DNA of 64,000 nt from Amaranthus tricolor. Its lineage: Eukaryota > Streptophyta > Magnoliopsida > Caryophyllales > Amaranthaceae. A program made the translations under genes and the position numbers. Shown one piece after another: positions 58,623 through 64,000 of this stretch. The notes under the pieces are model-generated. The model ran no database searches. It was given only the letters and a program-made list of their open reading frames with translations, and was not told where the DNA came from. The stretch spans positions 14,996,546 to 15,060,545 of the forward strand of contig NC_080053.1 of NCBI RefSeq assembly GCF_026212465.1, read 5' to 3'. Position 1 is the first letter of the stretch; each line of letters begins with the position of its first letter.

Positions 58623-61600
58623 ATGACAAAAGATCGTTCTTGGATGTATGAAAGCATTGAATCGTCAGAATTTATTGATGACATATTAGAATTTTGTAGT
58701 ATTGCGGTTGAACATCAAGTTAGGACGGAGGGAGTTGGTTTTTATTGCCCATGTGTCACTTGTGGCAATGTATCAAAGGTAGATAGTGTTCATATCCTTA
58801 GGGAGCACATACTTCGACGTGGATTTAGGCCTCAATATCATGTTTGAGTTTGGCATGGTGAGGAGGGAGTTTACAAAGAGAAAAGTGTTGTTGAGGACGT
58901 TAATAATGTGGCTGATGTCAATGAGGATGTAGTAGATCATGTTGATGGGTATGAGACAAATGAAGAGAATGTTGATGAGGATGTCGATCGTGTTGATGAG
59001 ATCATGGAGGGAGTCGAGGATGAGTTAGGAAAATGTCCTCGTGTTTTTGACTTGTTGACAGAGGCTTCTCAAAAGCCTTTGTACCCTGGATGTACAAAGT
59101 TCACCAAACTAACAGCAGTGTAGACAATTTTCAACATTAAGTCAAAGTTCAATTGGAGTGACGCTAGTTTCACAATGTTATTGGAAGCGTTAGGTGAGAT
59201 GCTTCCTGAGGGAAATGAACTTCCAAATTTGACATATTATGCCAAAAAGCTCATGTGTCCTTTCGGCTTAGAGTACCAGAAGATTCATGTGTGTCCGAAT
59301 GATTGTGTATTATATCAGAATGAAAACGAGAACTTAGAAGAGTGTCCTAGGTGTGGCTTATCGCACTATAAACGTAAAGGGGCTCGGGATGCTAAAGGGC
59401 CCCCGGCTAAGGTATTGTGGTATCTTCCAATAATATCTAGATTCAAGCGCTTGTTTTCTATAAAGAAAGATGCATTAAATTTGAGGTGGCATGCAGATAG
59501 GGTGAAGAAAGGTCGCTTGCTCACACATCCATCTGATTCTCCGGAGTGGAAGAGTATTGATAGGTTACATAAGACTTTTGGGGATGAGGTTCATAATTTA
59601 AGGCTCGGACTGTGTAGGAATGGAACGAAACCATTCAGCAATCTTAGTTCTCATCATAGTACTTAGCCGGTACTGTTAGTGATCTATAATTTGCCACCTT
59701 GGTTGTGTATGACGCGTAAGTACATTATGCTTTCGCTTCTTATCCCGGGTCCTACACAACCTGGCAATGACATAGATGTATATCTTGCACCTTTCGTTGA
59801 GGATTTGAGAAAGATGTGGGATGAAGGCGTTTCCGTGTTTGATGCATATGCTAATGAGGAGTTCACCTTGCGTGCAATGCTTTTATTCACCGTTAATGAC
59901 TTTCCGGCATATGGCAACTTATCGGGGTATAAGAACAAAGGGAAGAAAGCATGCCCAATATGTATCGATGACATGGAATCCACGTGGATTCCTAAGTGCA
60001 AGCACGTATTCATGCACCATCGAAAGTTCCTCCCACGAGATCACCAATATCGTAAGAAGAAGAAGATGTTCAACGGGGAGGTTGAGGACCGTGTAGCTCG
60101 TTGACCGTTGACCGATTATGAGGTTTATGAACAGGTTAAGGGAGTTGAGACTGTATATGGTAAAACAGGGCAAGTGCAAGGGGGTGAAGACCGATTATGG
60201 AAAAAAGAATCAATTTTTGGGAAGCTTCCATATTGGAGTGATTTACAGGTTAGACATTGTCTTGACGTTATGTATATAGAGAAAAATGTATGCGATGCCA
60301 TACTCGGAACTCTCATGAACATTCCGGGTAAGACAAAGAATGTTAAGGCCGTGCGAGATTGGTTTGAATGTAAGGGTCTTCGTCCGAAGTTGTGGGCACA
60401 TGTTAAGGTGAGTAAGAAAAGAAATAGAGCTGATGAAGTTGGTGGAAGTAACAAGGGAAAGGACGGTAAGAAGAAGATGAGTAATGACAAAGTTTATTTG
60501 CCTCCAGCTTGCTACACATTGTCCAAAGCAAAGAAGTAGGCATTTTGTGAGGTTCCGTCTGGGTACTCATCCAACATGAAGAGATTTGTGACCCTAAATG
60601 GTGAGTTGAAGTTGGGAAGCATGAAATCTCACGATTGCCATGTAATGATGCAAGTGTTCTTACCAATCGTAATCTATGGAATACTGCCAAAACATGTGAG
60701 ATATGCTATAACCGAGCTATGTTCATTCTTCAATACAATTTGTAGTGAAGCTCTTGATCCCTTTAAACTTAATGCTCTTCAAGTCGACGTGATTGTAACT
60801 TTATGCAAGTTTGAGATGTATTTTCCACCTTCTTTCTTTGACATAATGGTTCATCTTATTGTCCATCTCGTTCGTGAGATCAAGCTTTTGGGTTCATTTT
60901 TTTAAGGTGGTGTTATCCCTTTGAAAGACACATGGGTGTTTTACAAAACAAGGCGAGAAAGCCAGCACAACCCTAGGGGAGTATGATTCAAGGCACTGTG
61001 AGCGATGAGATTAGTAACTTTATAGCCGAGTATTTGGCCATGGCAAAGCCTATTGGACTTCCCACCTCTCAACATGAAGAAAGGCTTGAGGGAAAAGCAA
61101 TAATTGGCTCCAAATCGATCACACCTTCTCGAGATAGTCTTCTACAAGCACACTTATATGTGTTGCATCATATTCCTGAAGTCCATTCTTTTTTGAGTGA
61201 GCATTTAGATATATTGCGCACAAAATATCCTTGTAAAGGGAATAGGGGATTGATGCAGTTGCATAACAAGACGTTTATTGATTGGTTTCATAATCGAGTA
61301 ATAAGTTAAGAACTCAAGGGTGTATTTGAAATTGTTAAGTGGTTAGCTTTTGGTCCTCGTGATGATGTCAACAAATATGAGGGTTACGATGTCAATGTCT
61401 TCACATTTTGGACTGAGAGTTAAGATAAGAAGTCATCTTATCTACAGAATAATGGGGTTTCTATTTTGGCGTCATTTACATTTTACGCGAGTTCCAAGGA
61501 TCAAGCGCCGGTTGATGCTAAACTAGTATACTACGGGTGGGTACATGAAATATGGGAGCTTGACTACTCTACTTTCACTATTGGTCTTTTCAAATGTAAG

Positions 61601-61933
61601 TGGGCAGATAATAATCGACGATGCATAAAAAATGACGACCCTTGTGGATTCACTCTTGTAGACTTAGCTCGTTTGCGTGATAGTGAGGAGCCATTCATAC
61701 TAGCCACACACGCTAAGCAAGTATTCTACATTATAGACCCGTCTAATAAAAAATGGTCTATTGTTGTACAAGGAAAAAGAAGTATCCTTGGTATAGGTGA
61801 TGTTGAGGATAAGGAAAAATATGAAGCTTTTGAAGACTACCCGCCCTTTATCAATCCAAAATCAGTGGATCAAGATGACGTAGATGTTGGTTATATGTGT
61901 GTAGATCACACGAAAGGAATACATTTGTATTAA
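58623..61933 (+). pseudogene. CACTA-B TNP2-like transposase, heavily broken
   Basis: Same protein as in CACTA A, read on the plus strand from ATG 58623. It keeps a stretch that A has lost (ANKLMCPFGL-type segment at about 59240-59275). Stops lie at 58845-58847, 59121-59123, 59664-59666, 60102-60104 and 60537-60539. One at 60903-60905 is followed by a frame change, and further stops lie at 61307-61309 and near 61421. Near 60545 a short in-frame segment is missing relative to A. The TNP2 signature RHCLDVMYIEKNVCDAILGT is at about 60252. The gene is not functional. Confidence 0.9.
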
Positions 61934-61949
61934 GTCATTCACAAGGTAT

Positions 61950-62165
61950 GAATTTTAAGATTTTAAAAGCTTTTTTGGCACTTTCGCGCATAAAGTAGCT
62001 CAAACTTGATTTGTTTTGCATGAAACTTTACACACAACACTATTTGGTTTATATTATTGTGTTGAAGTGGTTAGAATTGTAAATCATAGTCATATTCTTA
62101 ATATTACTTGGTAAGTTGCGATTTTAAGGTTTTTTAAGCTTTTTTGGAACTTTTGCACACAACAC
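61950..62165. repeat. single-copy relative of the CACTA-A satellite monomer
   Basis: Read in reverse, this carries the same markers as the 168-bp array: the 'gcgc(a)taaagtagctcaaac' phrase, 'acacaacactatttgg', 'attattgtgttgaa' and 'aagttgcgattttaa'. It shows the monomer before amplification, just downstream of the TNP2 gene. Confidence 0.8.
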
Positions 62166-62240
62166 TATTTTGTTAGAATTAAATTCACGTTCCTATGTTC
62201 TAATATATTTCTATTCATACTCTTTTAGAACTGATATACA

Positions 62241-62830
62241 ATGCATCTTTTCGAAGACAAAATTGTCCCCGAGATTGAGACCTCGGATAATGAGCATCAT
62301 AGTTATGACACTGAAGAGGACCAAATTGTTAGATACAAACTTATGGTTGAAAACGCTCCACCACTTAAGAATGATTATGACACTGAAGACGCCCCCACCA
62401 AGTGACAGAACCCATGCATTTGGAATACAACGCATTGGGTCAACCCTGTGGAAAATGGCGTAGGCAATATGGAAAACAAGTGGCCCTATGTATCCGCAAG
62501 ATTTCCATATTATACGCATGGAACGAGGTTCCAGAGGGTTTGAAGAACTCTCTATGGAATAATATTGTAGTAAGCAACTTTACTATTTTTATTCATTTAG
62601 TTTCATTTTAAAATTAATTTAATTGACACTAATATATATAATTTTTTTTTGTTGAATCTTTTTCACATCGAGAACGATGAGGAGAAGAAGAATGTGTTTC
62701 TATCAGCTGTTGCTGAAAGATTTAGAGATTTCAAATCCAAGCTAGTAACTGGCTAGATCACGAAGAAGCGTGCCCGTACGACCAAAAAGGTCAAAACGGG
62801 AAACGACGGTGGAAACGAAGGTGAAAGTTA
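62241..62830 (+). pseudogene. CACTA-B Ptta-type gene, first two exons
   Basis: Homologous to exons 1 and 2 of the CACTA-A fusion gene. It starts MHLFEDKIVPEIETSDNEH, has an internal TGA near 62403, then EPMHLEYNALGQPCGKW and WNEVPEGLKNSLW. Exon 2 (after about 62656) reads NLFHIENDEEKKNVFLSA and has TAG near 62754. Homology ends in the Lys/Gly-rich linker near 62830. Confidence 0.75.
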
Positions 62831-64000
62831 TTGTGATGGAAATGATTATATGAATTTGAAAATATTTGAAATTCATTTTAAAAGAAATTTTCAGTAGCTA
62901 TATGTTAAGAAAATTTCTTGGATACTTTTTGTTGAGATTATTCGTTAAATTGATATTTTAATGGATTTTAAGGTGTTAAATACTCTTATTATAAAACATG
63001 GTATTAGATGAACTCTTCATCATCAAAAATAATTAATAAAAACATATTATAATGTCTCCAACAAGATTTGGCCAGAATATATTTAGTTTGGAATTTTTTT
63101 TTTATTATTTTTGAATAATCGTTAAATTGTTTAACGGTAAATTGTAAAAGGGTAAAATATAAAATAATTACCAAACAAAGACATATGGACTTGAAATTTT
63201 TATCACATACTCATATGGACAGTAGGCAAAATTGGTAAAAGTTTGGGAAGGTTTCGTTGATATTTAAGGACCTTAATAATTTTTACTTGGTTATTAATAA
63301 TCGGTAAGTTTGAAAACGGTAAAATATAAAATAAATACTAAATGACGTCTTTTGGACATGACAATTTTATGAGACACTTATATAAACAGTAGATACATGT
63401 TCAAAAACAGTAGACACTTAAATAAATTTTATTCGGTTTATTGGTAAAATAACGATATTAATTATTAAAAATAGCCCACATGATTTTTAAATGGTTATTT
63501 AAAATTTTTTACCCCTTAAAATAGCTTCTGGAATATTATGTAATTTTTATAATATTTTATTCGGACTCAAATAATTTTAAACCTATTTTATTCTATTTAT
63601 CGATAAAATATCTGTACAAAATAATAAAACATTATACATGAGTTTTATAAGTTCAAATAGCCTAATAAACATATTATATGACTTCTGGAACTTTGGTATA
63701 ATTTTATATAATAAATTATTAATTATTTACTAATTTATCAAATTAATAGACAATGTTTATTTATTAAAAAGTGTAATATTGTTAATTAAATTTGGGTAAA
63801 AATAGACCTATATAAAAAAATTTATAATTATATTAATAACCTACTGCCTCATAGTATAAATTAAGTTTAAATTAGATGGTTTATAAATTTTACGGATTTA
63901 AGACACCATTTAAATAACGGTAAATAACCAAATTGTCGAAAGTAATTGTAAGATCGTTATAAATTCGCATAACCAATTATAATCTGATGGGACAACCTTG
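62831..64000. other. AT-rich DNA, nothing recognised except a weak direct repeat
   Basis: No gene seen. A degenerate direct repeat of ~170 bp is visible: 'ggtaaaatataaaata' followed by 'atggac...cacat/gacact...aaacagtag' occurs at about 63151-63235 and 63318-63400. It could be the inside of another transposon that cut CACTA B. Confidence 0.5.

Larger units (their letters stand above)
57264..62830 (+). mobile_element. CACTA transposon B, truncated or interrupted
   Basis: The left terminal repeat and subterminal array (57264-57490) are followed by a noncoding 5' region, a TNP2-like pseudogene (58623-61933) and the first two exons of the Ptta-type gene (62241 onward). Orientation is opposite to CACTA A. 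Similarity to A stops near 62830, and no right terminus is seen before the window ends. Either the rest was deleted or another insertion lies here. Confidence 0.85.

Overview
This window is nuclear DNA of a flowering plant, most likely a eudicot. The evidence is spliced plant genes with GT-AG introns, a lipase-like EDS1-family immunity gene, a plant amino-acid permease, and every major class of plant transposon on a very AT-rich background. No tRNA, rRNA, CRISPR or bacterial-type feature was seen. The species cannot be fixed from the sequence alone.

Only two host genes are supported. At 8326-10196 (+) are the last two exons of a PAD4-like gene; its first exon is not in the expected place. At 10447-15530 (-) is a complete seven-exon permease gene of the BAT1-homolog type (520 codons, every exon a multiple of three). 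The two genes converge and are 250 bp apart. The permease introns have taken up a Tourist-like MITE, a short dispersed repeat and a decayed copia fragment.

The rest is mobile DNA, much of it nested. 1-6441: broken MULE/plant-mobile-domain (PMD) material, including ~1 kb inverted arms around a MULE transposase core and a second, smaller inverted pair around an AT-rich centre. 7571-8106: hAT remnant. 18717-22171: PIF/Harbinger element with a transposase gene and a SANT/Myb-like gene. 23323-25265: unclassified terminal-inverted-repeat element. 25691-29657: Stowaway-type MITEs in otherwise empty DNA.

29929-42902 is a mariner-like element of ~3.4 kb with an unexpected second convergent ORF. It is split by a very young 9564-bp SIRE-type copia retrotransposon (32383-41946; AACAT target duplication; LTRs of identical length differing at two bases). 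44481-45101 is a 621-bp GC-rich hAT-type MITE with an exact 8-bp duplication. It sits in a 5'-truncated LINE, which was also cut by an 11.1-kb CACTA element (45209-56345; ATA duplication). That CACTA carries a TNP2-like transposase gene and an eleven-exon Ptta/En/Spm-Ulp1 fusion gene with the protease triad visible; one intron has grown into a ~168-bp tandem array. A second, more decayed CACTA starts at 57264 on the other strand and loses recognisable homology near 62830.

The features most worth following are the second gene of the mariner element, the MULE/PMD convergent gene arrangement and its foldback copies, and the intron-born satellite of the CACTA element. All coordinates and splice sites were read by eye; no alignment or database search was run.
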